A stretch of 64,000 bases of DNA from Suicoccus acidiformans (GCF_003546865.1 NZ_CP023434.1:1736001-1800000); one strand, 5' to 3'; numbered from the stretch's first letter, positions 18,009-27,736 are shown. Numbers and translations: made by a program. Notes: generated by a model from the letters alone, not told the origin.

Positions 18009-19700
18009 CTATTCAAACATCATTTGATTAACAATACCGTGAAATATTTCGGCAATAATTTGTGAACCGATTAAACCGTGATTTACTTTCGGCCGCTTCA
18101 TCGCAATGTAGACCATATATTGTGGGTCTTGGGCCGGCAAGAACGTCACAACCGAATGGTAATAATCATTCGGTCCGGTCAAATAACCTGAACCATTGGG
18201 GTCAGCAATTTGTGCTGTACCTGTTTTGGCGGCGACAGACATATCATTTCTGCGGAAAGATTGGGCCGTTCCATATGGAGCTTCTACGGTGTTGACCATT
18301 AAGGCTAGCACCTTATCTGCAGCTTCTTGGCTAATAGGCTGCCCTAGAACCTGACCTTGTGCAGCCTCCGTCTGGCTTGTATCTTGGATATATTGTACCT
18401 TGAGCATCTCACCCTTATTTCCAATACTAGAATAGGCTTGCAGTAATTGAATGGGACTTGTCAAAAGCCCTTGTCCGAAAGCCGACATTGTCGCATTCAC
18501 TGGATTATCGAAATCGACTGTCCCAGCAACTTCATTAGGTAAACCAGAATTAGTTGTCTGGCCAAAACCAAACATTTCTAAATACTTCGTCCATTCTTCC
18601 AAGCCTAAACGATTAACTAAGTGCACCATTGCAACATTACTTGACCGGGCAAAGCCTTCTTCAAAGGGAATTTGTCCCCAACCTGTAAGGTTATAGTCGT
18701 GAACTTTCTGGTCATAGACATCAATCGTTCCTGATAGAAACGTTTCATTCGTTTGATAAAGTTGGTTATCAATGGCCACGGCTTGTGTCAAGACTTTCAT
18801 CGTAGATCCCGGTTCGAGCGATTCTTCCACCAGAAGATTCCGCCACTCTTCTTCGATTCCTTCAAGCGTGTTTAAATTAAAGCTCGGTCTTTGAGCTGCA
18901 ACACACAAGTCTCCCGTTCTTGCATCAACGATAAAGGCCATTACGTTCTCTGGTTGATACTTCTCATAAGCCTTCTGCATAATATCTTCGACTTGATTTT
19001 GTAAGCGGCTATCCAATGTTAAGGTGATATCCTCTCCAATTAATCGGCCATCCACGATTTGACCATTCTCTTGGCCACTCAACTTTTGGTCATAAGCTAA
19101 TTCTACGCCCATTTGACCTTCAAGTAAATTAGTCACCGCCAATTCATCGGCAGATTCTAATACACTGGCATAACCAATTAAATGTGAAGCGAAATAAGGA
19201 TTCACATACTTGCGCTTTGTCTTAGCAGTGAAATAAATGCCCGGTAAATCGGTCTCTTCAATGGCTTCTTTCGTCTCCAAGGATAAATTCGCTCCTGCTT
19301 GACCAAATTCAGCTTGAGCCACATCCTCTTGTAATAGAATGTCTAAAATTTCATCGCGTGAAAGATCAATATATTCACTCAATATTTGGGCAGTACGGTC
19401 CGGATCTGCTATAACATCTTCTGTCCAATTGGCATTTAATAAGGCGTACATTGAATAAGAAGTAGTATCAAGCGCAATCGGTTGACCTTTGCGGTCATAA
19501 ATACTTCCCCGTTTTGCTTCTGAAATACTACTTCTTTCGGTCGGTGCTGCAGTATATTCTACTAAATCGACGCCATCACTTTCCTTCTTGAGCATCAGGC
19601 TCCCTGTCCTGAACATAAGTAAAGCAAAGATGCCAATCGCAAAAATAAGCAAGCACAATATATTTAATTTGTTCGAATTGCTTCGACTAAAGCGGCTCAT
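18009..19700 (-). CDS. ftsI: Class B penicillin-binding protein (FtsI/PBP2x type)
   Basis: 563 aa septal transpeptidase. One N-terminal membrane helix (residues 13-31), a dimerisation domain with RGSIYDRKGQPIA, and a transpeptidase domain with STMK (active serine, near 299), SSN (near 354) and KTGTAQ (near 493). It ends right after the transpeptidase fold; the two PASTA domains found at the end of many PBP2x proteins are absent. ATG at 19700 overlaps the ftsL stop (ATGA), the classic ftsL-pbp coupling. Sits before murE, as in other Bacilli. Confidence 0.94.
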   Translation of the reverse strand: MSRFSRSNSNKLNILCLLIFAIGIFALLMFRTGSLMLKKESDGVDLVEYTAAPTERSSISEAKRGSIYDRKGQPIALDTTSYSMYALLNANWTEDVIADPDRTAQILSEYIDLSRDEILDILLQEDVAQAEFGQAGANLSLETKEAIEETDLPGIYFTAKTKRKYVNPYFASHLIGYASVLESADELAVTNLLEGQMGVELAYDQKLSGQENGQIVDGRLIGEDITLTLDSRLQNQVEDIMQKAYEKYQPENVMAFIVDARTGDLCVAAQRPSFNLNTLEGIEEEWRNLLVEESLEPGSTMKVLTQAVAIDNQLYQTNETFLSGTIDVYDQKVHDYNLTGWGQIPFEEGFARSSNVAMVHLVNRLGLEEWTKYLEMFGFGQTTNSGLPNEVAGTVDFDNPVNATMSAFGQGLLTSPIQLLQAYSSIGNKGEMLKVQYIQDTSQTEAAQGQVLGQPISQEAADKVLALMVNTVEAPYGTAQSFRRNDMSVAAKTGTAQIADPNGSGYLTGPNDYYHSVVTFLPAQDPQYMVYIAMKRPKVNHGLIGSQIIAEIFHGIVNQMMFE

Positions 19701-20116
19701 TCTCCAACATTCCTCACTCTAGATTCATCCACATAAAGCCCTTCAGCTTCAGCGGCTTCCTTGATAGCTTCAAAATTATACTGTTCTGTAATTTGATCCA
19801 TTAATTGAGTGGTTTGTAAATTCAAATCAGCAATTTGCTGCTCATAGACTTGAGTAGCACGAATCATTTCAGCATCTCTATACTGTATCACTAAATTACA
19901 CACTGTCAAGATTAAGGTAATACACATACATACACCTAAAGCTATCCATGTCCCTTTGCCGAGAGCTTTTGCTCTTTTCTTAGCTTGTAGATCCGTTGTA
20001 TCAGTATCGATATTCCTTACTGCTTCATGAGACGTTCCCACATAGGAATTACGCGCGTAATTATCTGTGCTTAAGTATTCACTTGGGCTATGTACAATTT
20101 CACTACGTCTTTCCAT
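19697..20116 (-). CDS. ftsL: Cell division protein FtsL
   Basis: 139 aa bitopic protein with a cytoplasmic tail of about 53 residues, one membrane helix (about 54-76) and an extracellular leucine-zipper-like coiled coil with IADLNLQTTQL. It partners DivIB in the divisome. Sequence is weakly conserved in this family; the call rests on topology and on position between rsmH and the pbp gene, overlapping the latter by 4 bases. ATG at 20116 is used. Confidence 0.9.
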   Translation of the reverse strand: MERRSEIVHSPSEYLSTDNYARNSYVGTSHEAVRNIDTDTTDLQAKKRAKALGKGTWIALGVCMCITLILTVCNLVIQYRDAEMIRATQVYEQQIADLNLQTTQLMDQITEQYNFEAIKEAAEAEGLYVDESRVRNVGE

Positions 20117-20132
20117 GGATTAATCCTCTCAA

Positions 20133-21092
20133 TTAATGACTATCGTTAAATCTTTTTCTTTCAATAATTCTAAGTTTTGCACTTCTTGAGCGATGATTAT
20201 CTGTAAGTTCATCATCACTGGCTAAAATCGGCTTACGAGTAATGCGTTCAAATTCTGGCTGAACTCGATCTGGCATTACTGGTAAATTAGGCGGCAACTC
20301 TGGCTGAGCACTGACTTGATTAAACATTTGCTTGACGAGTCTATCTTCTAAGGAATGGAAAGAGATGACAGAGACTCGACCGCCTACTTTCAACATACTT
20401 AAGGCATCTTCTAGAGACTCCTCCAAGGCACCTAGTTCATCATTTACAGCAATCCGTATCGCTTGGAAAGTCCTCTTTGCAGGGTGCGGCCCTGTGCGCC
20501 TTGTAGCCGCGGGAATCGCTTCTTTAATCAGCTCTGAAAGTTCGATTGTGCTTTCAATAGGTGTTTCACTACGTTTCTGTTCAATAGCACGGGCAATCCG
20601 TTTGGCGAAACGCTCTTCGCCATAGCGATGAATAATCCGCACTAAGTCCTCATAAGGCCACTCATTGACTACATCATAAGCTGTCAACGCTTGGCTTTGA
20701 TTCATTCGCATATCCAAGCGCGCTTCTTTGTTATAACTGAACCCTCGCTCAGCTTGATCTAACTGAGGGGAAGATACACCAAGGTCATAGTAGACCCCAT
20801 CCACATATTTCACCCCTAATTCGCTGAGAGCTGGCTTCAACTCGCGGAAATTCCGATGAACAAAGGTTACCTGACCCGCTTGAATATATTGAGCTAAACG
20901 TTCCTGGGCATTCTCAATCGCCGTAATATCCTGATCGAATGCATAAAGGTGTCCCCTGTTCGTTAATTTACTCAACAAGTATTCCGCATGCCCTGCACCC
21001 CCAAGGGTACAATCCACGTAGATCCCATTTGGGTTGACCTCCAGACCATCAATGGTCTCCTTTAATAAGACCGTCTCGTGTTGGAAAGACAT
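20133..21092 (-). CDS. rsmH: 16S rRNA (cytosine1402-N4)-methyltransferase RsmH
   Basis: 319 aa SAM-dependent methyltransferase (MraW) modifying C1402 of 16S rRNA. Signatures: N-terminal [18 protein letters not shown] loop [15 protein letters not shown] near residues 27-41, [12 protein letters not shown] near 100-111 and [16 protein letters not shown] near 248-263. ATG at 21092 with AAAGGGGG upstream. It lies 17 bases after the mraZ stop in the usual order mraZ-rsmH-ftsL-pbp. Confidence 0.97.
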   Translation of the reverse strand: MSFQHETVLLKETIDGLEVNPNGIYVDCTLGGAGHAEYLLSKLTNRGHLYAFDQDITAIENAQERLAQYIQAGQVTFVHRNFRELKPALSELGVKYVDGVYYDLGVSSPQLDQAERGFSYNKEARLDMRMNQSQALTAYDVVNEWPYEDLVRIIHRYGEERFAKRIARAIEQKRSETPIESTIELSELIKEAIPAATRRTGPHPAKRTFQAIRIAVNDELGALEESLEDALSMLKVGGRVSVISFHSLEDRLVKQMFNQVSAQPELPPNLPVMPDRVQPEFERITRKPILASDDELTDNHRSRSAKLRIIERKRFNDSH

Positions 21093-21109
21093 ACTGACAC
21101 CCCCTTTAA

Positions 21110-21541
21110 TTAAAAGCCAAAATCAATCATATCTTCCGCAATATCTTCGAAATTCTCTTCAGCCACATCCGCAAACGCATCCCAACTCGCCTTGCTCCAA
21201 ATTTCGATTCGATCAGACACACCAATTACTTGGCATTCCTTCTCAATCTTGGCGTAGGATAATAAGTTCTGTGGCAAATTGATACGCCCTTGCTTGTCGA
21301 TTTCTACTTCAGTGGCAGCTGAATAGAAAAAACGGGTAAACGCTCGCGCATCTTTCTTAGCCAATGGTAACTGGGTTAATTTCTCCTGAATGACTTCCCA
21401 ACTTTCCATTGGGAAACCAAATAAACAACCATCTAAACCTCTAGTCACTATAAAACTCGACCCTAAATCAGGTCGAAACTTAGCAGGCATGATAAGTCGG
21501 CCTTTTGTGTCAATATTATGTTGATATTCACCAATCAGCAC
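21110..21541 (-). CDS. mraZ: MraZ transcriptional regulator
   Basis: 143 aa with two SpoVT/AbrB-like halves: [22 protein letters not shown]-type motif at the N-terminus (DTKGRL near 11-16) and [12 protein letters not shown] near 86-97. MraZ binds the dcw promoter and represses it in the species studied. The start is GTG at 21541 with AAGGAG upstream. An operator of three boxes lies just in front, so autoregulation is very likely. Confidence 0.96.
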   Translation of the reverse strand: MLIGEYQHNIDTKGRLIMPAKFRPDLGSSFIVTRGLDGCLFGFPMESWEVIQEKLTQLPLAKKDARAFTRFFYSAATEVEIDKQGRINLPQNLLSYAKIEKECQVIGVSDRIEIWSKASWDAFADVAEENFEDIAEDMIDFGF

Positions 21542-21564
21542 GACCCCATACTCCTTTCATTCTA

Positions 21565-21606
21565 AGTATATTTAGTCTACCACAATTCTCCACTTTCTAC
21601 CACCAC
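21565..21606 (-). promoter_or_regulatory. mraZ promoter with MraZ operator boxes
   Basis: On the - strand a -10 box TATACT (21565-21570) lies 16 bases from TGGAGA (21587-21592). GTGG boxes end exactly 10 bases apart at 21580-21583, 21590-21593 and 21600-21603, with an extra overlapping one at 21603-21606. MraZ is known to bind short direct repeats with a 10-bp period (TGGG or AAAGTG cores). The boxes cover the -35 area, so binding should block transcription of the cluster. Confidence 0.75.
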
Positions 21607-21621
21607 TTTCCCCAAACCCAC

Positions 21622-21654
21622 AAAAAAACCTCTGATTCTTCTGAATCAGAGGTT
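21622..21654 (-). terminator. Terminator between DUF3397 gene and mraZ
   Basis: AACCTCTGATT and AATCAGAGGTT form a perfect 11-bp stem with a 6-base loop; on the - strand seven T follow. It separates the murA-mreB-epuA-DUF3397 transcript from the dcw cluster. Confidence 0.9.
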
Positions 21655-21715
21655 AATGATTGTTGATGTTATCGTATTTGTAAGCAGGTGGGAGGAAAGT
21701 GGGTGACTTTCCCAC

Positions 21716-22087
21716 TTAAGCTAGCAGAGATATCATACGTAAAATTCCTAAAGCAATCGCGAGACTTCCCCACGTAATAAAAAGAAGCCGACGCGATCGT
21801 TCAAAGTAGTCTAACAACTTAAACTCGGTAATCTTTGGAACATATTCATATAAATCTAGCCCCAATAACAAAGCGCTCATCAGCAATGTATAAGGAATGA
21901 GTGAATAACTAAAAATAAGCACACTAAAGCAATGAATCATCACAAGCAGCAAAGGAAGTAGGGCTATACTCAGTTTTATGCGACGTCCATTCGTCCACTG
22001 TGGCAACAGAACTTTACCAGCATAAATCACCAGAACTGGCGCGAAATATAAAAGCACCTCTCCCCATACAAACGAACTTGTCATCAC
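21716..22087 (-). CDS. DUF3397 family membrane protein
   Basis: 123 aa with about four membrane segments (residues 9-28, 38-60, 62-77, 99-120) and few charged residues. Matches the small DUF3397 proteins that lie upstream of mraZ in many Lactobacillales; no function is known. ATG at 22087 or the adjacent ATG. An inverted repeat, AAGTGGG/CCCACTT (21697-21717), straddles the stop, and a strong terminator follows about 60 bases later. Confidence 0.75.
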   Translation of the reverse strand: MMTSSFVWGEVLLYFAPVLVIYAGKVLLPQWTNGRRIKLSIALLPLLLVMIHCFSVLIFSYSLIPYTLLMSALLLGLDLYEYVPKITEFKLLDYFERSRRLLFITWGSLAIALGILRMISLLA

Positions 22088-22138
22088 CGCATCATCCTTA
22101 CTAATAAGTCAGCTTTACGCTACTTTCAGACTTCTTTC

Positions 22139-22336
22139 TTAACGGATAAAATCATAAATATGCTGCCAGGTATCTCGATTAAATACTTCCCAGAAATTTC
22201 CATCACCTATCATAGTGTAGCCGATATATAAACCTAATACAACACATATCACAAAGACAAGCACAAAGAGAATAACTTGTAACAATGTCTTTAAGCCCCG
22301 TTTCACTACAGAAGCTCTCAGTACTTCTTCTGCCAT
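22139..22336 (-). CDS. epuA: EpuA family small membrane protein
   Basis: 65 aa with one strongly hydrophobic helix (residues 18-42) after a basic N-terminus and a short extracellular tail. Matches EpuA, often labelled DNA-directed RNA polymerase subunit beta in databases because of a family name rather than evidence. Its place next to murA and mreB is the usual one in Lactobacillales. ATG at 22336 with AGGAGG upstream, 12 bases after the mreB stop. Confidence 0.8.
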   Translation of the reverse strand: MAEEVLRASVVKRGLKTLLQVILFVLVFVICVVLGLYIGYTMIGDGNFWEVFNRDTWQHIYDFIR

Positions 22337-22348
22337 TTATATGCCTCC

Positions 22349-23416
22349 TTAGTAGCCAATCACACGGCGTCGCCATTTGAGTAAGCGTTTCTTCACTCTT
22401 TGGCCGAAGGTTAACTGCGCCCCGGCTAAACGACCGGTTTGAATCCAGTCAATCATGAGTCCCGTACCTAATACAACAGTATTCATCGGTTGCTCAGCCA
22501 GAATAACACTTACCTTTAAGTAATTACTCAAGAAACGATCAAAATTCGGAATCATCGCCCCTCCCCCGGTTAGGGTAATACCCTTCTCGATTATATCTGC
22601 AATCATCTCGGGTTCCGCTTCTTCTAACACCTTCTGTGCTTCACGAGCAATCTCGATAAAAGCTTGACGCAAGGCAGCAAATATCTGATTAGAATGAATG
22701 TTCAGCGCTTTAGGTAAGCCGTCTTGCAAATTGCGGCCACTAACTTCTGCGAAGGTTAAAGACTCTTTCGGCAAAGGTAGCGCTGTCGCAACTGCTTTCT
22801 TTAAGTTCTCAGCACTTCTTTGTCCGACAAGTAAGAGATGCTCATCTTGCAAATATTGGATAATCAGTTGATCGAAATCATCTCCGGCAAGTTTAAGGGA
22901 ACTGCTATGGATGACTTCTCCTTGAGAAATAATTGCAATATCACTCGTTCCACCACCAATATCAATAACCATACTTGCTGCCGGATCATCCAAGTCAATG
23001 CCTGAACCTACCCCCGAAACTTTCGCTTCCTCTTCAATATATATTCTACCACGCGTAACTCGTTCGACAGCTTCAATTAAAGCCTCTCGTTCGACTTCAC
23101 TCACATTAGACGGTGCACCAATCAGTATATTCGCTCTTACAAACCACTTCGGTCGATACACTCGTTCGATCATATGTTGCAGTAACTTCTCAGTCATATC
23201 AAAATCGGCAATGACCCCACCCTTGAGTGGATATATCACTTCAATTCCTTCGGGAGTCCTGCCTAACATATCATAAGCAGGCCTGCCATAGGCAATAATT
23301 TCCGAAGAATTTGTGTCAATAGCAACAACAGAGGGCTCGTTCAAAACGATCCCTCTACCCTTCAGATGAATGAGAACATTTGCCGTCCCTAAATCTATCC
23401 CAATATCTATGGCCAT
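22349..23416 (-). CDS. mreB: MreB/Mbl rod-shape-determining actin homologue
   Basis: 355 aa actin-like protein. Phosphate loop IDIGIDLGTANVLIHLKG at residues 3-20, VVAIDTNSSEIIAYGRPA, second phosphate loop VIDIGGGTSDIAIIS near 151-165 and adenosine motif ITLTGGGAMIPNF near 285-297. It directs lateral wall synthesis, so the organism is probably elongated or ovoid at least part of the time. Whether it is the MreB or Mbl paralogue cannot be told here. ATG at 23416, 34 bases after murA. Confidence 0.95.
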   Translation of the reverse strand: MAIDIGIDLGTANVLIHLKGRGIVLNEPSVVAIDTNSSEIIAYGRPAYDMLGRTPEGIEVIYPLKGGVIADFDMTEKLLQHMIERVYRPKWFVRANILIGAPSNVSEVEREALIEAVERVTRGRIYIEEEAKVSGVGSGIDLDDPAASMVIDIGGGTSDIAIISQGEVIHSSSLKLAGDDFDQLIIQYLQDEHLLLVGQRSAENLKKAVATALPLPKESLTFAEVSGRNLQDGLPKALNIHSNQIFAALRQAFIEIAREAQKVLEEAEPEMIADIIEKGITLTGGGAMIPNFDRFLSNYLKVSVILAEQPMNTVVLGTGLMIDWIQTGRLAGAQLTFGQRVKKRLLKWRRRVIGY

Positions 23417-23450
23417 TTCATGCTCACTCCATCTACTACACTATTTACCT

Positions 23451-24752
23451 TTAAGAATGAACTGCTTGTCTCGATTTACTTTGGACTGGCTTAATTTCGA
23501 CGCGTTCAATATTCGCACCTAAACTTGCTAATTTCTCATGGAATTGGTAATAACCGCGGTCTAAATGTTTCAATTCAGAGACACGTGTTAATCCCTTAGC
23601 AACCAAGCCAGCAATAATTAAGGCAGCAGCAGAGCGTAAGTCAGTCGCCTTGACACTTGCCCCACTCAATTCATTGGGTCCATACATAATAGCCGTCTGG
23701 CGGTCAACTTTAATATTAGCGCCCATCCGTCTTAATTCCTCGAAATGCATAAAGCGATTCTCGAAAACTGTCTCATTTAAAGCACTTGTCCCATCAGCTA
23801 ACAATTGAGCAATAGACATCTGCGATTGCATATCGGTTGGAAAGCCCGGATATGGCATTGTCTTAATATCGGTTGGCCGTAAAATTTCAGGGCCTTGTAC
23901 ACGCACGCCCGTTTGATACTCTTCAATGCTTGCGCCCATCTCGCTTAATTTGCTAATTAATGGACGGTTATGATCAGTGATTGCACCCTCAATAAAAATA
24001 TCACCTTTCGTAACAGCTGCAGCTACCATAAAGGTCCCCGCTTCAATCCGGTCTGGAATCACCGCATGCTCTGCGCCGTGCATCTTTTCAACGCCTTCAA
24101 TGCGGATTGTTTCAGTCCCGGCACCGACGATATTAGCTCCCATCTTATTTAAGAAGTTTGCTAAATCGACGATTTCCGGTTCACGCGCAACGTTTTCGAT
24201 AACAGTCTGCCCTTCAGCTAAGGTTGCAGCCATCATAATATTCTCCGTTGCACCCACACTTGGGAAATCCAGATAAATATTGGCACCAACGAGTTTTTCA
24301 GCACGCGCTTCCACGTAACCGGCATGACTATGTATCTCTGCGCCTAAAGCTTCAAAGCCTTTTAAATGCAAATCAATCGGACGCGTTCCAATCGCACAGC
24401 CCCCCGGCATCGCAACCTTTGCATGACCAAAGCGTGCAAGTAGCGGCCCCATTACAACCGTTGAAGCGCGCATCTTGCTCACAAAGTCGTAATCAGCGAT
24501 GGATAAAACATCCCCACTTGCATCTAAAGTAACAGTATTAGATGCTTGATCAAATGTGTTAGTGACATTCAAGTTTGTCAAAAGCTCATTCATCGTAAAG
24601 ACATCCGATAAGACAGGTACATTCGTAAGTTGGCTTGTCCCGGTTTCTCCTAGAATTGTTGCAGCTAAAATCGGTAACACTGCATTCTTTGCGCCTTCAA
24701 CTTTAACAACACCTTCTAAAGGTGTGCCACCTTGCACAATAATTTCTTCCAT
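23451..24752 (-). CDS. murA: UDP-N-acetylglucosamine 1-carboxyvinyltransferase MurA
   Basis: 433 aa, first committed enzyme of peptidoglycan precursor synthesis (PEP transfer to UDP-GlcNAc). Signatures: [17 protein letters not shown] near residues 18-34, [31 protein letters not shown]-region with the catalytic Cys in PGGCAIG near 118, the fosfomycin target, and DRIEAGTF near 231-238. ATG at 24752 with AAGGAG upstream. Bacilli often carry a second copy elsewhere. Confidence 0.97.
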   Translation of the reverse strand: MEEIIVQGGTPLEGVVKVEGAKNAVLPILAATILGETGTSQLTNVPVLSDVFTMNELLTNLNVTNTFDQASNTVTLDASGDVLSIADYDFVSKMRASTVVMGPLLARFGHAKVAMPGGCAIGTRPIDLHLKGFEALGAEIHSHAGYVEARAEKLVGANIYLDFPSVGATENIMMAATLAEGQTVIENVAREPEIVDLANFLNKMGANIVGAGTETIRIEGVEKMHGAEHAVIPDRIEAGTFMVAAAVTKGDIFIEGAITDHNRPLISKLSEMGASIEEYQTGVRVQGPEILRPTDIKTMPYPGFPTDMQSQMSIAQLLADGTSALNETVFENRFMHFEELRRMGANIKVDRQTAIMYGPNELSGASVKATDLRSAAALIIAGLVAKGLTRVSELKHLDRGYYQFHEKLASLGANIERVEIKPVQSKSRQAVHS

Positions 24753-24811
24753 TTGTTAATTCTCCTTTGTGTTTCAAGCGCATCACTTGGAGCGAATGAT
24801 GCACCTTCTCT

Positions 24812-25045
24812 CTATGGTAAAAATAAACTCATTAAAATTCGCTGTAAAAGCTCTATCATTTCGATAGCAAATGAACCGACAAGGTGACCAATCGCTACAC
24901 TGATTAACAGGCAAGCATAAGCTGCCATATGATAATTGCGATTACTAAACCACTTGCGCCAATCCATGCTCTTGAAAATAACATAGCTCAACACAACAAA
25001 GGTCATACGCACCACTAGTACTGCCATACCATTTATGATTGACAT
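24812..25045 (-). CDS. DUF1146 family membrane protein
   Basis: 77 aa from the ATG at 25045, chosen because AAGGTGAG lies 9 bases upstream; an ATG at 25078 is possible. Two membrane helices (about 5-25 and 40-65) and the MDWRKWFSNRN loop typical of DUF1146 (YwzB). The gene sits upstream of murA in many Lactobacillales. Function unknown. Confidence 0.75.
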   Translation of the reverse strand: MSIINGMAVLVVRMTFVVLSYVIFKSMDWRKWFSNRNYHMAAYACLLISVAIGHLVGSFAIEMIELLQRILMSLFLP

Positions 25046-25205
25046 ATTCCCAATCTCACCTTTCATGTTCAGAATCATGATAGCATATCTTCTAGAAAAA
25101 TAAAATACATTTGAGTGATTATTTTATGAATCCGCTTAGAGACCGTCATTAAATTAGATAAGCCGAAAACATCATCTTTATCCCTATTTTATTATTCAAT
25201 AAATC

Positions 25206-25235
25206 AAAAAAAGACAAGCTAAAACTTGTCTTTTT
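25206..25235 (-). terminator. Terminator of mvaS
   Basis: AAAGACAAG and CTTGTCTTT form a 9-bp perfect stem with a 6-base loop; on the - strand a run of seven T follows. It lies about 25 bases beyond the mvaS stop. 25079-25205 contains no gene I can see. Confidence 0.9.
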
Positions 25236-25259
25236 CGGTATGTCTGCTCAATGATCGAA

Positions 25260-26435
25260 CTAATTATATCCATATCGCCGGCGATGCTTATCAATCTCAG
25301 CCAAATAGTAGCCCTTAGGCTGTTGGCTAGAGCTTTCGTTTTGCCACACCCCAGTCTCAGGAAGGGTATCTTGGTAAATTTCTTCATAGGTAGCTACGGA
25401 AATGGCCTGACGCTGCTCAAATTGTTGGAGCGTCTTATCACGAATGGCTTGCGTAAATGCTCCTTCGTGTAAAGTCCCCGTCAGAAATTCTCCCACAGCT
25501 CCTGAACCATAACTAAAGAGACCAACGTGGTCGCCCGCTTGTAGTTTCTCATCATAGACGAGGCCCGATAGGAAACTCAAGTATAAAGACCCAGTATAAA
25601 TATTACCCACGCGTCGACCTAACTTAGCAGAGGATTCGTAATGAGCCAAGAGTGATGCATAGCGTTCCTCATCAAGTAAGCCTTTGGCTAGAAGACGGTC
25701 CAAGGCCTTCTTGCCCATCTTGGTAAATGGTAAATGAAAGTATAAAGCGTCGATTTGCTCCCAGACATTCGGCCGTTGCGCTTGCACTTCTTGAACAACA
25801 TGTTCAAATAAGTCTAAATACAATTCTGTTGAATAGTGCCCCTCTACTAAAGCAACCTTAGAATATTGAGGCCGCCAAAAATCAAAGGACTGGAAGCTCA
25901 ATGAGGTGCTTTCTAAGTCAATAGCTAAGACTTTCGGCTCCGCACTTACTAAAACCGCCACCGCACCAGCCCCTTGGGTTGGTTCGCCGCCCGTATTCAA
26001 ACCGTACTTAGAAATATCAGACATAACAACAAGTACTTTCCGGTTCGGTCTTAAACGTACATAGTCACAGGCCATTTGAATACCTGCTGTACCGCCGTAG
26101 CACGCTTGCTTAATTTCAAAAACCTTGGCAAAGGGTTGAATACCCAACATTTCATGCAAGTAAGTGGCCCCTGCCTTTGAATAATCGAAACTTGACTCAG
26201 TCGCAAAGATAACTTGATCAATCAGCTGCTTATCTGCTTCATCAATAATCTGCTCACAAGCGTTAGCGGCCATTGCAACAATGTCCATATCAATGGTAGG
26301 GACTGCCATCTCTGCTTGACCAATGCCAATTAGAAATTTGTTAGGATCAATCCCTCTTGCATCCGCTAGGTCTTCCATCGAAACATATTGCTCCGGCGTA
26401 TAAAAGCCAATTTTTTCAATACCTACTTCAATCAA
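25260..26435 (-). CDS. mvaS: Hydroxymethylglutaryl-CoA synthase
   Basis: 391 aa, condenses acetyl-CoA with acetoacetyl-CoA in the mevalonate route to isoprenoids. Catalytic Cys112 in KQACYGGTAGIQ, the acid Glu80 in FATESS, and the histidine region HLPFTKMGKKAL near residues 234-245. The start is TTG at 26435, giving the usual MIxVGIEKIGFY N-terminus; no ATG is available nearby. It lies 6 bases after the mvaA stop, an unusual but known Lactobacillales pairing. Feeds undecaprenyl carrier synthesis for the wall genes nearby. Confidence 0.96.
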   Translation of the reverse strand: MIEVGIEKIGFYTPEQYVSMEDLADARGIDPNKFLIGIGQAEMAVPTIDMDIVAMAANACEQIIDEADKQLIDQVIFATESSFDYSKAGATYLHEMLGIQPFAKVFEIKQACYGGTAGIQMACDYVRLRPNRKVLVVMSDISKYGLNTGGEPTQGAGAVAVLVSAEPKVLAIDLESTSLSFQSFDFWRPQYSKVALVEGHYSTELYLDLFEHVVQEVQAQRPNVWEQIDALYFHLPFTKMGKKALDRLLAKGLLDEERYASLLAHYESSAKLGRRVGNIYTGSLYLSFLSGLVYDEKLQAGDHVGLFSYGSGAVGEFLTGTLHEGAFTQAIRDKTLQQFEQRQAISVATYEEIYQDTLPETGVWQNESSSQQPKGYYLAEIDKHRRRYGYN

Positions 26436-26441
26436 TTATAT

Positions 26442-27686
26442 TCAGTCCTCTCCTTGCACCTTTCTTACAATATCATTTGCAGCACTAAGATTCATGAGGG
26501 GTGCTTGCATTAACGCTTCAACAACTTCACTCACATTGTCAGTCCTTGCCCCTGCTTGCATTGCCAAAGACCGAGCTTGCATCCGCATGTGCCCCTTTTG
26601 AATACCCGTGGTCACTAAGGCACGCACAGCTGAGAAATTCTGTATCAAGCCAACAGCGGCTATGATTTCAGATAACCCATCCCCGCTTGGTCTACCAAGT
26701 AAATCAAGTGCCCATTGTGCCGTTGGATGATTGCTCAATGAACCACCGACTGTTGCTAAATATAACGGCAGTGATAATTCCCCGTGCAAAGCTGTTTGAT
26801 CATCGTTAAGCCACCAGCGGCTCAAGCCACGATATTGACCAGCTTGTACTGCATAGGCATGTACACCCGCTTCCACTGCCCGCCAATCATTCCCGGTTGC
26901 AATTAATACTGCGTCGATGCCGTTCATAATACCTTTGTTATGGGTGGCAGCCCGGTAGGGATCGAGTTGTGCATAAGATGAGGCCGCTGCAATTCGCTCA
27001 GCCATTTGAAGCGCCTCATCTGCTTCAGCTGATAATCGCGTCAGTGGTACCTTTACCTTAGCGGTAACATTCGCTTCTGTGGAATAATTAGATAGAATCC
27101 CCATTAGCACCTTGCCTTGCGTTAACGTTTCTACGCTTGGCACCAGATGTTCAAGAATCGTATTCATTAAGTTTGCGCCCATTGAGTCGCAAGAATCTAG
27201 CGATAAGTATAACGTTAGGAAATCTTCTACGACTTCAACCCAGATTTTGCGAGGGCCGCCTCCTCTTTGGATCATACTTTGGGATACTTCAGCGGCTTTG
27301 TGTAAGAGTTTATCCGTCTGCGCTTCAAGCATCTGCTTAGCTTCTTGCAAATTTGCTAAGTCTTGAATTATGATTTGCCCTATTAATTCTCGGTTATAGG
27401 CTTTACTGTCAATGTTGCCAAGAATTTTGCCACCATTGGCTACTGCGGCAATTACAGATGGTTCTTCAATGGCCATAGGCACGGCATAGGCTTGTCCATT
27501 TACTTGTACATTCACTGCTAGGCCCATCGGAAGTTGATAAGAGCCGACGAAATTCTCAATCATTTGATTGGCAATATCTTTGGGTAAGGAAGGAACTTCA
27601 CTTTGGCCTACAAAACCTGCCTCTTGAACAATGGCTAGGCGTTCTTCAGGTGTTCTTTTGTAGAAACCACTAAATATCTCTGTCAA
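26442..27686 (-). CDS. mvaA: Hydroxymethylglutaryl-CoA reductase, class II
   Basis: 414 aa, reduces HMG-CoA to mevalonate. Signatures: FYKRTPEERL near the N-terminus, the catalytic-domain stretches AIEEPSVIAA, DSCDSMGANLMNTILE near 167-182, and GGSLSNHPTAQWALDLLG near 323-340. Length fits the class II bacterial enzyme. The start is TTG at 27686 behind AGGCGG; no earlier in-frame ATG. Forms a two-gene unit with mvaS. Confidence 0.96.
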   Translation of the reverse strand: MTEIFSGFYKRTPEERLAIVQEAGFVGQSEVPSLPKDIANQMIENFVGSYQLPMGLAVNVQVNGQAYAVPMAIEEPSVIAAVANGGKILGNIDSKAYNRELIGQIIIQDLANLQEAKQMLEAQTDKLLHKAAEVSQSMIQRGGGPRKIWVEVVEDFLTLYLSLDSCDSMGANLMNTILEHLVPSVETLTQGKVLMGILSNYSTEANVTAKVKVPLTRLSAEADEALQMAERIAAASSYAQLDPYRAATHNKGIMNGIDAVLIATGNDWRAVEAGVHAYAVQAGQYRGLSRWWLNDDQTALHGELSLPLYLATVGGSLSNHPTAQWALDLLGRPSGDGLSEIIAAVGLIQNFSAVRALVTTGIQKGHMRMQARSLAMQAGARTDNVSEVVEALMQAPLMNLSAANDIVRKVQGED

Positions 27687-27708
27687 GTTGAATCCGCCTT
27701 TCTATAAA

Positions 27709-27736
27709 ATAAGCTAAGGAGTCTCCCCCTTAGCTT
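27709..27736 (-). terminator. Terminator of upp
   Basis: AAGCTAAGG and CCTTAGCTT form a 9-bp stem around an 8-base loop, followed on the - strand by ATTTTAT. Lies between upp and mvaA. The T run is weak, so termination may be partial. Confidence 0.6.
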
